Notes under the pieces: generated by a model | Databases searched by the model: none | What the model was told of the DNA's origin: nothing | Seen by the model: only the letters and a program-made list of their open reading frames with translations | Shown: one piece after another, positions 48,816 to 61,144 of the stretch | Position numbering within the stretch: the stretch's first letter is position 1 | How the letters are laid out: each line of letters starts with the position of its first letter | Translations under genes and position numbers: made by a program | Source of the DNA: Impatiens glandulifera | Lineage: Eukaryota; Streptophyta; Magnoliopsida; Ericales; Balsaminaceae | Direction of reading: 5' to 3' | Assembly (NCBI RefSeq): GCF_907164915.1 | Contig: NC_061864.1 | Coordinates: 7,881,889 to 7,945,888 of the forward strand | DNA: 64,000 bases

Positions 48816-49450
48816 ATGAAGAGGGCTATGCCATGGGATGATGATGAAGAAGATGACTCATCATCATCTGATGAATCATCAGACTCGGGATCAAATGGAG
48901 GAACAAAAAAGAACACTTGTAAGAAAAGCATTACATCTAAAGAAAAAGCATCTGAAGGTAATTTGTCTAATTTTGTCCCTTGACAAAATGCATGATTTGT
49001 AGTAATATGTAAAGCTTCTGTTATAAGCACTCTCCTTAAATCTCTTTTAACCCAGGTGGTGGTTCTGGGAGACGTGGAAACAAGGTGTTGAACTTTGAAG
49101 CATTGAGTCGATATGGGTACAAAGGTGGACTATCAGTTTTGAGTGTTCCTCCTCCAAAAGAGGCAGAAAAACAAAGAGATTGGTCTTGGTCTGATGGTAA
49201 GGAAAGACGAGCTGCTGGTAGGGAGAATGAGGAGGAAACTTACGAAGAAAGGGAGAAAACTAGAACTACTCTTGCACGTGCAGAGCTGTTAGCAAATGTA
49301 GAAACTCCAAGTGAAAGAAGGAACCGTTCCTTCGCGCAGAAGGAGAAAAGGAAGAGGGATCTTGGTCAAGCTAGCCGGGGAAAGAGTTATGTGGAAGAGG
49401 AGAAGAGACTGTTAAGAGAAAATGGTGTCTATTCCGGCTTTGATGCCTGA
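48816..49450 (+). CDS. Small conserved plant protein, acidic N-terminus and basic coiled C-terminus
   Basis: Two exons (48816-48957, 49056-49450) give 178 residues beginning MKRAMPWDDDEEDDSSSSDE. The first third is acidic and Ser-rich. Then comes a conserved-looking block RRGNKVLNFEALSRYGYKGG, a charged middle, and a basic helix-rich end RNRSFAQKEKRKRDLGQASR and VEEEKRLLRENGVYSGF. Composition suggests a nuclear protein, perhaps in a ribonucleoprotein complex, but I do not recognise the family with certainty. A pyrimidine-rich AG just upstream (near 48800) suggests an intron in the 5' leader. Confidence 0.8.
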
Positions 49451-50498
49451 TAATAATAGACCAGTCCCCAGAATCAGGTAAATTTCAGGACTAGTGTTCA
49501 AACAGTTTGTTAAATTCAGCATACCTTTCATGTCTTATCTTGACAACAATGTGTTTAAAGAGATTTATAAAGTGATTACTGTGTTTGAGCTCCCTCATTA
49601 ATATATAATCAAGTATAGCAAAAACTTGTCAATTCCTTTTCAAAACCTATATCTTATTTTGAAACAACATAATCATAACCGATGAGTGTGTTTAATGACG
49701 CAAAACTACACAATTTTGTCTTTTTTTCATGTGTAAATGGAATCAAACTGGCCAATATTAAAGGAATTGATGAGATATTTGAGTTGGACTTGTGGCATTG
49801 AGTGGTGCAGGGAAAAGAGGATTCATGAATTGATTGATTTGGATGAAAGGAAGATAAATAATTTTATTGATGAAAAACTGAATTATTAGGTTAAAAGGTA
49901 TATAATAAAGATATATATTTTAATTGATTAATTATTATTATTATTCTCAGTTAGTTTATAAATTATTTACATACCTATTAGCTAGCTAGGTTAATTTGTA
50001 TAATTTTTCATAATTTTGAGACTAATATATATATAAAAGTAAAAATATAATTTATTTATTTTAAAAAGATTTTTTTAATCCATAATTATTTTATTTTTTC
50101 ACTCAATCAGATTATGCTGCATCATTTTCTTATTCAAATTCCCCCCTTACTCATTTCTCTTAAATAAATAAATTTATTTAAAAAAACTATGTCTTAAAAT
50201 ATTTTCTTAAAACATTTATTGATAAATTATTGTTGCTTATTTCATTGCCTATTTTAGCTAGCATGCCTTGAATTCTTAAAATAGTGATTTACTTCAACTT
50301 AACTTGTTTTTACTATATTTTATTATACACTACTCTTATTATTTGATAATAAACCTACTTAAGCAAACACTTATAATAAGATAATTCATTCATGACTCGT
50401 ACACTACTCATATGAAGATTGGGGCAATGATTTAAAAATCACAACCAATGAATGGATTTCAACTTCATTTTAAACATGAGGCAGTCAGAAACATTAAT
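49451..50498. other. Intergenic region between tail-to-tail genes
   Basis: 3' flanks of the small protein gene and of UGT copy 1. From about 50385 the sequence matches the flank of UGT copy 2 (from about 58130), marking one edge of the duplicated segment. No gene. Confidence 0.6.
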
Positions 50499-52684
50499 CT
50501 AGTACAAATCTACACCTTGCTGAGTGTTCAACAGAGAAATAGTAGAAACAAACTCTTGAATGTTAGTGTCGGATGAGCCACCTTGATCAACCGCCTCAAT
50601 CGCCAACTTCTTCCACTTCAAAGCATTTTGCCTTATCTTATGACCATTTCCTTCGTCTCCCTCTTCCATCACTTGTTTTATACAAACCTCAATCTCATCT
50701 CTATTGAAGAACCCATTTTCATTGTTCACTTTAACTCTAACCCCCACTTTCCAAACATCCACTACATATTTTGTATTAGTCATTTGATCACTCCATTGCG
50801 GAATAGCCACCATTGGTACCCCCAAGCTTAGTGCCTCAAGCGTCGAGTTCCATCCGCAGTGAGTCACGAAACACCCAACAGCCTGATGAGCCAAAACATC
50901 GAGTTGAGGACACCAATTCACAACAAGACCCTTTTCCAATGTCTCTTCCTTAAACCAACTAGGAAGTTTCCCTTCTTCAGAAGCTCTTACTACCTGTTGT
51001 TAGTATATAAATATTCATTCAAAGTTGTAGATAAACTCAATAACTAAATATTATTTGAAAGATTTATTTTCCAACTAAATTAAAATTTGATTCCTTAGTA
51101 AGTTTTAGATTTAAGAGTTAGAATAATATTTACAAACACTACATAGTAGAGACATACTATTATCATCTATAGTTTGTCTGATCTATGCTTTTGAGTTATT
51201 TGAGATTAATTTTAAATAAATTTCGTTTTAATCTTATTAATCATCAATCATAAAATTCAAATTATCAACAATTATATATATATATATATATATATTAATT
51301 TAAGAAACTATATTGTAGTCACCACAACTTAAAAAAGGTAGAATATTTGAGTTTTATATATATAAATGAAGGCATATGTATGATATCAAAAGAAGAAGAT
51401 AATGAATTTTATCAATATAATAAAAAAAAATATTGATGGGAATCGAGTCGTCGATCTATAAATATATATAATCACTAGCAGTTTTTTTTTTTTTTTTAAT
51501 TAAATCAAACACTAAATATATAATAATATGACTAGTGATATTTTAAAATAATCCTATTTGAACAATAGGAAAGTGTCGATATGAGAGAGGCTGTAACTGA
51601 AATTTCTTTCTAACTATTATTAAACAATGACTAATTAATGACTTCTTTCTTACCCACAAGAAAGGAGCATTGGTGTTCTTGAGACCCTGTGCAATTTCCT
51701 CCATTTGATCTTCTCCCAAACTAGCCAAGCTCCCAAACGCCACATAAACGACCGATCCCGATTTCCCCCTCGAATCGAGCCAATGCATGCACGATTCAGT
51801 GCTCGGAGAGAATAGACTGAGCCCGTACTCTGTGTCATCCTCCATTTTCTTGTCCAGGTACATCGATGGAACTGTAGGTCCAATCGTCTTCACTGCCCAT
51901 TTCGTTTCCAGCACCCAATTAATCACTTCTTCTTCAAGCTTATCAAAAGAATTAAAAAATATCCAATCTGCCTTCCCAAAGCTGTAGAATTGACTCGATA
52001 CAAGCTGGAAAATGTTTGGGTTCGATTCTGTCGACTCAACTATGAAAGATGGAAGATCGGTCACCTGTTCAAGAATCAAATATATATTATGGGTTGTTGT
52101 TTTCAATACAATATCTGGTACTTTCTTAATATAAATTTCCAATATATAGTACGTACCTTCAATGAAGGCAAAGCAGGAAGGGGCGGTAGATCGAGAGAGA
52201 AAGAAGACTCATGTGTAGAAGGAATCTTGAGATTAGCTTGGGTAAAATGATAGAAAATTGCACATACAGAACATGATTGAGTGTAAAAAACAGCTGAAAG
52301 AAGGCCGAGGTTTTTAGCGATATCGACAGCCCATGGGAAAACAGAGTCGTAGATTAGGACTGTCGGGGGATGATCGGAGTTAAGATGTTTGTCGACGATG
52401 AGTTGGGTTAAGGTTTGAGGAACGACGTCGTTAAATCTAGCGAGACATTCATCTACGGTGGAAAAGTTGTCATCTGGATTGTATCCATCGGAGATGCAGT
52501 CTACTTGAATGGAAGCGGCGGCGGCTTTTTGAAGCTGTGGAAGAGATTTGGACATTAAAGTTGTGGCGACTATGGTTACTTTAACACCCTTTGAGGCTAG
52601 GCGTTTGGAGAATTGAAGAATGGGATTTATATGGCCTTGTGTTGGGAATGGAATTACCAATACATGAGCTCCTAATTCACCCAT
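50499..52684 (-). CDS. UDP-glycosyltransferase, UGT74-like, tandem copy 1
   Basis: Three exons on the minus strand: 52684-52157, 52064-51654, 50993-50499; 477 residues. It starts [20 protein letters not shown] with the catalytic His18 of the GT1 fold. The C-terminal PSPG box runs from [20 protein letters not shown] through [15 protein letters not shown] to PQWSDQ, where the final Gln favours UDP-glucose. The [16 protein letters not shown] and [19 protein letters not shown] blocks place it with the UGT74 family, which glucosylates small acids, alcohols and terpenoids; the acceptor cannot be told. No signal peptide, so cytosolic. Intron 1 (52065-52156) separates LPSLK and VTDLPSF; intron 2 is in the place usual for UGT74. 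The C-terminus (NTQQGVDLY) differs from copy 2. Intact in every exon. Confidence 0.92.
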
Positions 52685-52755
52685 CTCTTTCTCTCACACA
52701 CAATAGAGGAGTAGTAGTAGGATAAGAAGAGGAAGATTAACATTTTCAAAACTAG

Positions 52756-52763
52756 TATTTATA
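52756..52763 (-). promoter_or_regulatory. TATA box of UGT copy 1
   Basis: TATAAATA on the minus strand, about 72 bp before the start codon, in the stretch that is still alignable with UGT copy 2. Confidence 0.6.
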
Positions 52764-52929
52764 AGGGTACTTGAAGAGTTGTAATCAGTGTAGTTTAGTT
52801 TGTATATGTAATGAACCAATATGAATCAAATACCAAATATAAACCAATATGAACCAAATAAGAACATGTTATTTTATATAACAATAGGTTTAAGGTTAGG
52901 GCTTGAAAAAATGAAGATCGTATAATAAA

Positions 52930-53272
52930 AAAAATCGATTTAGGTTAGGGTGAAATAAAGATTAGGTAAATAAGAACGTAAATCTGTATCTGCATAAGCA
53001 CCGTCGCCTTCGTCGCCGCCGCCGTCGCCGCCGCCGTCGCCGCCGCCGTGAAAGAGAGAACAAAAGAAGAGAGAGAAAGAAAATGAAAGAAATGGAAAAT
53101 TAGAGTATTTATACTCAACCTAATCCACTTAGCGAAACGCTAAGTCACTTAGCGTTTCGCGACAATGGCAAAATCGTCCAAAAAAAATAAAATCACCACG
53201 AGCGCAATAAAATTAATAAATTACCATCAGATCAAATAACCTCATCTTTGAGATTATTTGATCAAATTTCCC
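52930..53272 (-). mobile_element. Solo, diverged end of the same MULE family upstream of UGT copy 1
   Basis: Read on the minus strand from 53272: GGGAAATTTGATCAAATAAT, then ATTTTATTTTTTTTGGACGA, a palindrome AGCGAAACGCTAAGT/ACTTAGCGTTTCGC (53131-53160), GAGTATAAATACTC, a CT-rich tract and a GGCGGCGACG-rich stretch. The order equals that of the Pack-MULE inverted repeat at 36054-36383. The opposite end was not found, so it is a remnant. The inner border is approximate. Confidence 0.75.
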
Positions 53273-54383
53273 AATTTAAGAAGTAGGGTTTATTAATTGT
53301 CTATTTATTTGTTTTTTTGATTTTTTTGATTTTTTTTATTTTTTGTTGAAATCAGAATATATTTGGAGGTGTTCATTTTGATTATAATACATAGAGTATT
53401 TATAAATAAACTAGTCACTTAATATGACTTTTGACGTTTCTTTGTTTAGGCACGTCAAACAACGAGTCTAGATAGATAATATAATCGGGATTTTGTGTTT
53501 AGGTGATATCAAAATATAATATTTATTTATCGATAATGGAGGAGAGTTAATCCAACATAAATTGAGAAATATCAACTCAATTGAAAAATTTTCTCATCTT
53601 GAAGATGACTACGTCCTAAAGGAGGACTCATTGTCAAAAAGAATGATCGATCTCGTCTTTCTAGGTCTACCTCTCGCATCATCGATCGGTCAAATATAAC
53701 AGATCGTCAAATCATTTGACGAATCTTTGCACGTATTTCAATAGGTGTGTAAAATTATCGTGTAATACATTTGTTACATATCTTTAAGTAAAATATGGTA
53801 TTTGCATGTTTTCTTTTCAAATAAAACTTCACGTAAATTTAATTAGTGTAAAACAACTTTTAAAAAAAAAAATTGAATGGCCAAAAATTTGTTTCAAACT
53901 AAGTCTTAAATCTCCAGTAGAATTGTACAAAGAAGTTGTAACGCCTCGATTTCTGTTAATTTTTTTTGAATTAATTTTTGAAAATATTTTTTTATATATT
54001 TAAACCGAATAGAAATTGAATTTTGGATTTTAAAATTGCCACATAATTTAAAAAAATATTTTACGTAATTAAACACATTTTAAATTTTATTTTGGTTCGG
54101 AGTTTGATTTCACCACAGAAAAAATGATTTTTGTGATTATTGTTCCATAAGTTAAATAGAGGTTTTCTACTTTAATATAGATTATTTTTATTTTTTATTT
54201 TTTTTGATGGGGGAAGTTTAAGTCATGTTATCTCATTCAATCATCCTTCTTCTTTTTTCCTTCTATCAATCAAAAGTCAAGAAAAGTCATCGCTGCCTCC
54301 TTCATCAAAGGTCAACAACCTTTAGTTTTATTAATTATTTTTTTCCATAATTCCTTTTATCCTCCTCTTCTTAAATTGGCTGA

Positions 54384-55170
54384 GGGCTTGTTTGATTGAG
54401 TTTATTCTTAGTTATTGACGTCGACTTATCCAGCTTATTCTCAAATATGTTTGATATGATTTCAGCTTATTTAATCGTTAAGTTTGGGTATGTTTGATTC
54501 AGTTTATACGTTAAATTTATTTATTTTTTATATTTATAATATTATTTAATAATTAATATTATATATATATATAATATTATATATATATTAATTTAATTTT
54601 AAATATTAATAAATTATTTAAATTAAAAATAAATAAATATATATTTGAAAATAAATTATATCAATATATTAATTTTTATAAATTTTTGTTAATATATAAT
54701 TTTAAATATTAATAAATGACTTAAATTAAAAATAATATATTTTAAAATAAATAATATGAATAAAAAAAATAATTTATTATTATTATATATATTTCTCTCT
54801 ATGACCCAAATTTTCAATTATGAAGTTATTTTCAGACTTTATTACTCTCTTATTATTATTATTTATTTCGTCTGATTCATCTTAATTATAATCCTATTAT
54901 ATTTCATATTTTGCTTAAAATAAATAAAATAATTAAAAATAGATTAAATAGACGAGAAAGAATGAATAAAATGATTAAAAATAAATAAAATAAATGAGAA
55001 AAAATGAATAAAAAAACATTTTAAAATGATGAGAGAAGAGGTTATAATTTTAAACGTATGAAAGGAGGTAGAAGGAAATTGAATTTAAACGTAAAAGTGT
55101 GTTTGATTATAATTTTTTTGTCTAAAGTTATTAGACAAAGTTACTTATAAACGCTAAATCAAACAAGGCC
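54384..55170. mobile_element. Non-autonomous element with GGCTTGTTTGATT inverted ends
   Basis: Left GGGCTTGTTTGATTGAG and inverted right AGGCCTTGTTTGATTTAGCG. The inside is A/T-rich with no coding frame. A clear target duplication was not found. Confidence 0.5.
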
Positions 55171-56311
55171 TAAATCCACGACTTTTCAACAACCCACTTT
55201 AGTGCTCGGTAATATTTTATTTATTATTATATATATTATTTAGTGTATTTTCTTAATTACTATTTGATTTAATTTTTTATTTTATTTTAAAATAATCTGA
55301 AATTATTATTATTTTATTTTTATCTATTTAAATTGAGGTAGGTAAAAATTTGGTGTCTACAAAATATATGTTTAGACTAAATTTGAAAATTAATTTTATT
55401 TTAAAAAACAAGTTTTACTAATAAATCTTTCTTTACAAACCTTTTTTTTATACTCATTTTTATTTATATATACTAAAAGGATAGAATGACTAAACCTATC
55501 ACTTTCTGTATTTAATGACATTTCTCTCTAGTTGCTCAATAACCAACTTTTTGTAGTTGTCAAATCTTAACATATGCTTTAAAAACAACTTTTTTTAGTT
55601 GGTCAATAAACAACTTTTATTTGTGTGTAAAAAAAAGGAAGAAGTGGATAATATACTTTAAATATTTTTTTTGAATTAAAGTAAGAAGTGGAGTTATATA
55701 TTTAAATTTATTCTTATTACCATAACAATTTTATATTAATATATAAAAAAATTAAAATTTGATAAAAGATAATGAATAAAATGATTAGAAAAATACTAAA
55801 TAAATAATAAAGAATGAATACAAAATTTAGAAATTAATTGAATAAATTAGAGAGAATAAATAAAAATATATATATAAATGATGAAAAAAAAATTAAAATT
55901 AAAAACTTAAACACCGATAAAAAAACAAAAACCCAAAAAAAAAAAAAAAAGTAGGAAATTGAATTTCAACGATTTATTACAAAATTACTATAATAACTTA
56001 TTATTCAAATGTTATACAACATGACCATAAATATTTAATAATTTAAATAGTGTAACTGATTATATCATGAGGTAAGACATGATAATGTATTATTTAAAAT
56101 GATGTCATGTATGAGGTAATCTTGGAAGGAGTAAAAAAGAATATGATTGGCAAATTAAGAAAGTGTCAGAATTTTTTTTTTTTTTTTTTATGAATCTTGC
56201 TAATTTGTGAAGCAATGACTTATCCCATTAATAACGTCATTCGGTCAAATAATTTCTTATTTATAATTATTTAATTATTTTCTATAACCAATTTAAATAT
56301 ATCATAATTAT

Positions 56312-56572
56312 GGCCTTGTTCGGTTTTTTTTTTTTAAACTCTAGAAGGAGAAAAAAAAAATGATTTGTGATAATTTTGAGAAGGTATTGATTATTTTTGG
56401 TAAAAAGATTTAAAAGGTATTAGTATATATAAATAAAATAATAAATAATAATTTAAAATATAGTGTATTTTGGTATTTTGATTGATGAAATGAGTATTGT
56501 GATTGTTGAGAAGTGATTGATTAGAAAATTGATTTGGGTTGGATTTTTAAAAAACTCAAAGAGAACAAACCC
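56312..56572. mobile_element. Tourist-like MITE inserted in the spacer of UGT copy 1
   Basis: Left GGCCTTGTTCGGTTTTTT and inverted right GGGTTTGTTCTCTTTGAG, with TAT on both sides. The corresponding place beyond UGT copy 2 (near 61850, CATAAATCTGAG) lacks it, which confirms the ends. Confidence 0.72.
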
Positions 56573-57214
56573 TATGAGTTAAACCATCTTCTTTATTTTA
56601 TATTTTAATCTAACTAAGTGTACAATTTGAATATGTTTTCAAATTTTAAAAAATTAGAGTCGTGTTCGGTTTATTGAAATAAACTTAAATTATTTATAAA
56701 AAGTTGAGTTTAGAGTACTTTTTAATTTCATTATTATTTTTTTAAAACTTGAAAGTTATTAATATATTATGTTAAAATAAATTTTACTTTATTTTTAAAT
56801 ATTTTAATTAAAAAAATTAATGATCTGATTAATAAAAGAATGATTAAAATGATAATTAATTATGATTGAATTATTTTAAAAAACACAACCAAACAAATTA
56901 TTATATTTTTTTTTGTTAGTAGATTTTATAAAGACAACTTACAACCCAATATGTATACATTAGTTTTATGTACCATAGCCATCTATTTTGTAGTATTAAT
57001 TGATCATTTGAAATACAATCCTTTATCATATTTTAATTAAGATTATACTAGATAATTATAGCGTAAGAAAACTTGTAAAATATTAACATTTAAAAAATTT
57101 GAGTTAGCGATTATTTAATTTATCACAGCCATGAAATATATATAATGTTTTAATCAACAATGTCTCTCTCAAGGGTTTTATCATTCCAGAATGATGTTAA
57201 CTATTAACATTCAC

Positions 57215-57217
<3 letters not shown>

Positions 57218-57296
<79 letters not shown>
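57218..57296. repeat. (TA)n microsatellite of about 80 bp
   Basis: Uninterrupted TA repeats, the longest simple repeat in the window. Confidence 0.95.
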
Positions 57297-57301
<5 letters not shown>

Positions 57302-57499
57302 ATTTCTATTGGAATTTCAAAACTAATTATTAATAATATAATTTTTAAAAATTGATGTAAAATTTAAATTTTAGTATAAACATTAACAATAAATACATAA
57401 AAAAATATAATAACATAAAAATAATATTTTTTAATTAAAAAAAAATATTTTTTTTAATATAGCCTAATTTTTAATATAAAATATATAAAACACATTAAC

Positions 57500-57543
57500 T
57501 AGATCACTTGTCATTAGGAACTAGATCACTTGTTATTAGGGAT
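57500..57543. repeat. 22-bp tandem duplication at the edge of a MITE
   Basis: CTAGATCACTTGTCATTAGG and CTAGATCACTTGTTATTAGG follow each other directly; the second overlaps the first bases of the element at 57537. Confidence 0.75.
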
Positions 57544-57989
57544 GGTAATGGGCCAGAAATGTATTTATCATTTAAGCCATATTTCTTTTATTTTGGGATT
57601 TTTTTAATATCATTCCCTCATCGTTCGGTTTTGTTCGGTTTCATGAAATCCCGCGGGACACCGTTAATAAAATATATATATTTTTTAAATAATAAAATTA
57701 TATAAACGAACTTTTTAATATAATATATATTATAATATATTATAATTTTATATTATTATAAAAAAATAACCTTAGTATTATTTTCTTATAAAATAGAGTG
57801 AATAAATAAATATATTGGTGATTTCATATATTTATAGTGTTCGGAACAGAATTGGGATGAGATCGGTGCAGGGCGGGGTGGGGACACAAATACCATCCCC
57901 GCCCCATCCCGTTCGGTTTCGGAGAAAACCGTCCAAAATAAGACAATTCGGTTCGATTTTCGCGAGGCGATTTCAAATTATCAACCTTA
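57537..57989. mobile_element. hAT-like MITE
   Basis: Left TAGGGATGGTAATGGG and inverted right TAAGGTTGATAATTTG match at 11 of 16 positions. Flanks CTTGTTAT and TTTGTCAT are a worn 8-bp target duplication. The inside has the GC-rich ATCCCCGCCCCATCCCG and GTTCGGTTTCG motifs typical of a common plant MITE. No coding frame. Confidence 0.6.
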
Positions 57990-58269
57990 TTTGTCATGGT
58001 TAAATCCTCTTTACAATTTTATGTATAAATATGCATTTTGTAGATATGATTTGTATTTGATGGTTGATCAGTATATTAATCCTCTAACCTGTTAAATTTA
58101 AAATAAAATCTTAATTATTAAGTATTTTTTTATTCATTCATGATATCATTTGAAGAGTGGGACAATGATTTAAAAATCACAAATCATGAAGGGATTTCAA
58201 CTTCATTTAAACCCGAGGCAGTCCAAACAAACATGAATCAAGTACAAATCTACACCTTAATGAGTGCTG

Positions 58270-60110
58270 CTACATTTTCTTCAACAGAGAAATGGTAGAA
58301 ACAAACTCTTGAATATTAGTGTCGGATGAGCCACCTTGATCAACCGACTCAATCGCCAACTTCTTCCACTTCAAAGCATTTTGTCTTAACCTATAACCAT
58401 TTCCTCCATCTCCCTCTTCCATCACTTTTTTAATACAAACCTCAATTTCATCTCTAGTGAAGAATCCATTTTCATTGTTCACTTTAACTCTAACTCCCAC
58501 TTTCCAAACATCCATTACATATTTTGAATTAGTCATTTGATCACTCCATTGAGGAATAGTCACCATTGGTACCCCCAAGCTTAGTGCCTCAAGCGTCGAG
58601 TTCCATCCGCAGTGAGTTACGAAACAACCAACAGCCCGATGAGCCAAAACATCGAGTTGAGGACACCAGTTCACAACAAGACCCTTTTCGGACGTCTCTT
58701 CCTTGAACCAACTAGGAAGTTTCCCTTCTTCAGAAGCTCTTACTACCTGTTGTTAGTATATAAATAATATTCATTCAAGTTGTAGATAAACTCAAAAACT
58801 AAATATTATTTGAAATATTTATTTTCCAACTATCAATATCAAGACAGTACTACATCAATATGAGAGTTCATTTTCTAGCTAGTGAATTGTCAATAAAGTT
58901 ATCTTCTGCCCAATAATTCCATTTTTATTTTATGGTGAATCAAATAATTAATAAAAAGTACTAAATTATTCATATTTTATAATTTAATTCAAATCAACTT
59001 CTTCTTTTTTATGTCAAACAAGCTTTTCAAATGGTAATCCAGTTTTTTTCCAAAAACCCAACAATTAAGCAATGACCAATGATTTCTTACCCACAAGAAA
59101 GGAGCGTTAGTGTTCTTGAGACCTTGTGCAATTTCCTCCATTTGATCTTCTCCCAAACTAGCCAAGCTCCCAAACGCCACATAAACGACCGATCCCGATT
59201 TCTCCCTCGAATCGAGCCAATTCATGCACGATTCAGTGCTCGGAGGGAAGAGACAGATCCCGTACTCTCTGTCATCCTCCATTTTCTTGTCCAGGTACAT
59301 CGATGGAACTGTAGGTCCAATCGTCTTCACTGCCCATTTCGTTTCCACCCATTTGAGCACTTCTTCTTCAAGCTTATCAAAAGAATTAAAAAATATCCAG
59401 TCTGCCTTCCCAAAGCTGTAGAATTGGCTAGATACAAGCTGGAAAAGATTCGGGTTCGATTCTGTCGACTCAACTATGAAAGATGGAAGATCGGTTACCT
59501 GTTCAAGAATCAAATATATATTATGGGTTGTTGTTTTCAATACAATATCTGGGTTATGTATGTCAGATTTAATTAAATATACCTTCAATGGAGGCAAAGC
59601 GGGAAGGGGCGGTAGATCGAGAGAGAAAGAAGACTCGTGTGTAGAAGGAATCTTGAGATTACCTTGGGTAAAATGATAGTAAATTGCACATATAGAACAT
59701 GATTGAGTGTAAAAAACAGCTGAAAGAAGGCCGAGGTTTTTAGCGATATCGACAGCCCATGGGAAAATACAGTCGTAGATTAGGACGGTCGGGGGATGAT
59801 CGGAGTTGAGATGTTTGTCGACGATGAGTTGGGTTAAGGTTTGAGGAACGACGTCGTTAAATCTAGCGAGACATTCATCTACGGTGGAAAAGTTGTCACC
59901 TGGATTGTAGCCGTCGGAGATGCAGTCTACTTGGATGGAGGCTGCGGCGGCGGCTTTTTGAAGTTGTGGAAGAGATTTGGACATTAAAGTAGTGGCGACT
60001 ATGGTTACTTTAACACCCTTTGAGGCTAGGCGTTTGGAGAATTGAAGAATGGGATTTATGTGGCCTTGTGTTGGGAATGGAATTACCAATACATGAGCTC
60101 CTTCACCCAT
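58270..60110 (-). CDS. UDP-glycosyltransferase, UGT74-like, tandem copy 2
   Basis: Three exons on the minus strand: 60110-59583, 59498-59091, 58746-58270; 470 residues. Nearly the same protein as copy 1: catalytic His17 in [13 protein letters not shown] box at 339-382 from [14 protein letters not shown] to PQWSDQ. Differences include WVETKWAV for WVLETKWAV, a shorter C-terminus (SLLKKM) caused by a small insertion with a new stop, and scattered substitutions. Intron 1 is 84 bases, a multiple of three with no stop, so reading through it is possible; the UGT74 family lacks that segment, hence I treat it as an intron. Cytosolic glucosyl transfer from UDP-glucose to an unknown small acceptor is inferred. 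Confidence 0.92.
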
Positions 60111-60187
60111 CTCTTTCTCTCACACACAATAGAGGAGGAGGAGTAGTAGTAGGATAAGAAGAGGAAGATGATCATTTTCATAACTAG

Positions 60188-60195
60188 TATTTATT
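60188..60195 (-). promoter_or_regulatory. Altered TATA-like element of UGT copy 2
   Basis: AATAAATA stands where copy 1 has TATAAATA, at about the same distance (78 bp) from the start codon. Confidence 0.45.
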
Positions 60196-60199
60196 GAGG

Positions 60200-60735
60200 G
60201 CATGGCAATTGCAACTTAGAGATCGTTTGATTTGGGGGCGTTTTTATGGGTATTATACTGGGGTTTAATATTTGGTTAAAACCGATTATTTGAACAAATT
60301 CGCGTAATTAATTTCGTTTTCGGTTTTCGAATTAAATTTTCAAATATAGTTTTCGATTTGATTTTCAAGATAAAATTTAACTTTAATTCAAACCCAAAAC
60401 TGAATTATTTTTATTATTTATTATAATTAATATATATATTATAATTTATTACGTATAATTATATATAATTTATTATATAATATATTAAAAAACAAATCCA
60501 AATTCGGTCCAGGGTCCAGTTTTACTAGAAAACATTTGAATTAGGTTCGGTTTTTTAATTAACTAAAAAAAATTTTAAAAATCGAAGAATTTGAATAACC
60601 CTGGAACCGAACAAATGGAACTCCTAATTTTATCTCTGTTTTATGATAAAATCTTTATTTGATTTTTATAAAATGAATAATTTTTTTTAGAACACCTTAA
60701 ATTGAAGCGGGTGTGATGGGTATGACCCGTATGAG
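60200..60735. other. Repeat-derived spacer upstream of UGT copy 2
   Basis: Rich in GGTTTTCGAATTAAATTTTC and inverted AATTCGGTCC/GGAACCGAAC motifs, like the tract at 17270-17640; probably an old non-autonomous transposon, ends not resolved. Confidence 0.4.
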
Positions 60736-61144
60736 TAGCTGCATATGAGTCAAGTTAATCTTGAGTTGCTCAATAAAAACTCGACTTGAGTTTGACTTTG
60801 GCTAAGTTCGAGTCAATCTCGAACTGACTCGTTTAATATTTAAGTCGAGTTCGAACTCATATAATTTTTACTGAATGGTTTGTCGAGCTTTTTCGAGCCT
60901 GATAATAAATAATTATTTATTTATTTCAATATTAAAATCTAAAATTTAAAACAATATATTTTTCATAAATATTTGAAAATTGAATTTTAGTTCAAATTTT
61001 TTGAGTCGTGCTTATAGTTAATTAGTTGAGTCGAGCTCGAACTCAAATTTATAAACTCGTTTGACATCGAATTCGAGTCAAGCTAATAAATATTTAATTG
61101 AGTCGAGTTTGAGCTCAAATTGGCTTGAGTCATTTGCAACTCTA
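60736..61144. mobile_element. hAT-like MITE rich in GAGTCGAGTTCGAACTC palindromes
   Basis: Left TAGCTGCATATGAGTCAAG and inverted right TAGAGTTGCAAATGACTCAAG form the ends. CGTATGAG (60728-60735) and AGTATGAG (61145-61152) are an 8-bp target duplication with one mismatch. Non-coding, 409 bp. Confidence 0.78.

Larger units (their letters stand above)
53273..58129. other. Repeat-rich spacer between the UGT copies
   Basis: No gene. It contains elements reported separately (54384-55170, 56312-56572, 57537-57989), a long (TA)n tract and AT-rich filler. About 56079-57390 corresponds to 61640-62310 beyond copy 2. Confidence 0.6.

Noticed and set aside
59079..59576. Plus-strand frame of 165 codons and its counterpart at 51990-52250
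   Set aside because: Antisense to UGT exon 2 and intron; present in both copies only because the genes are alike.
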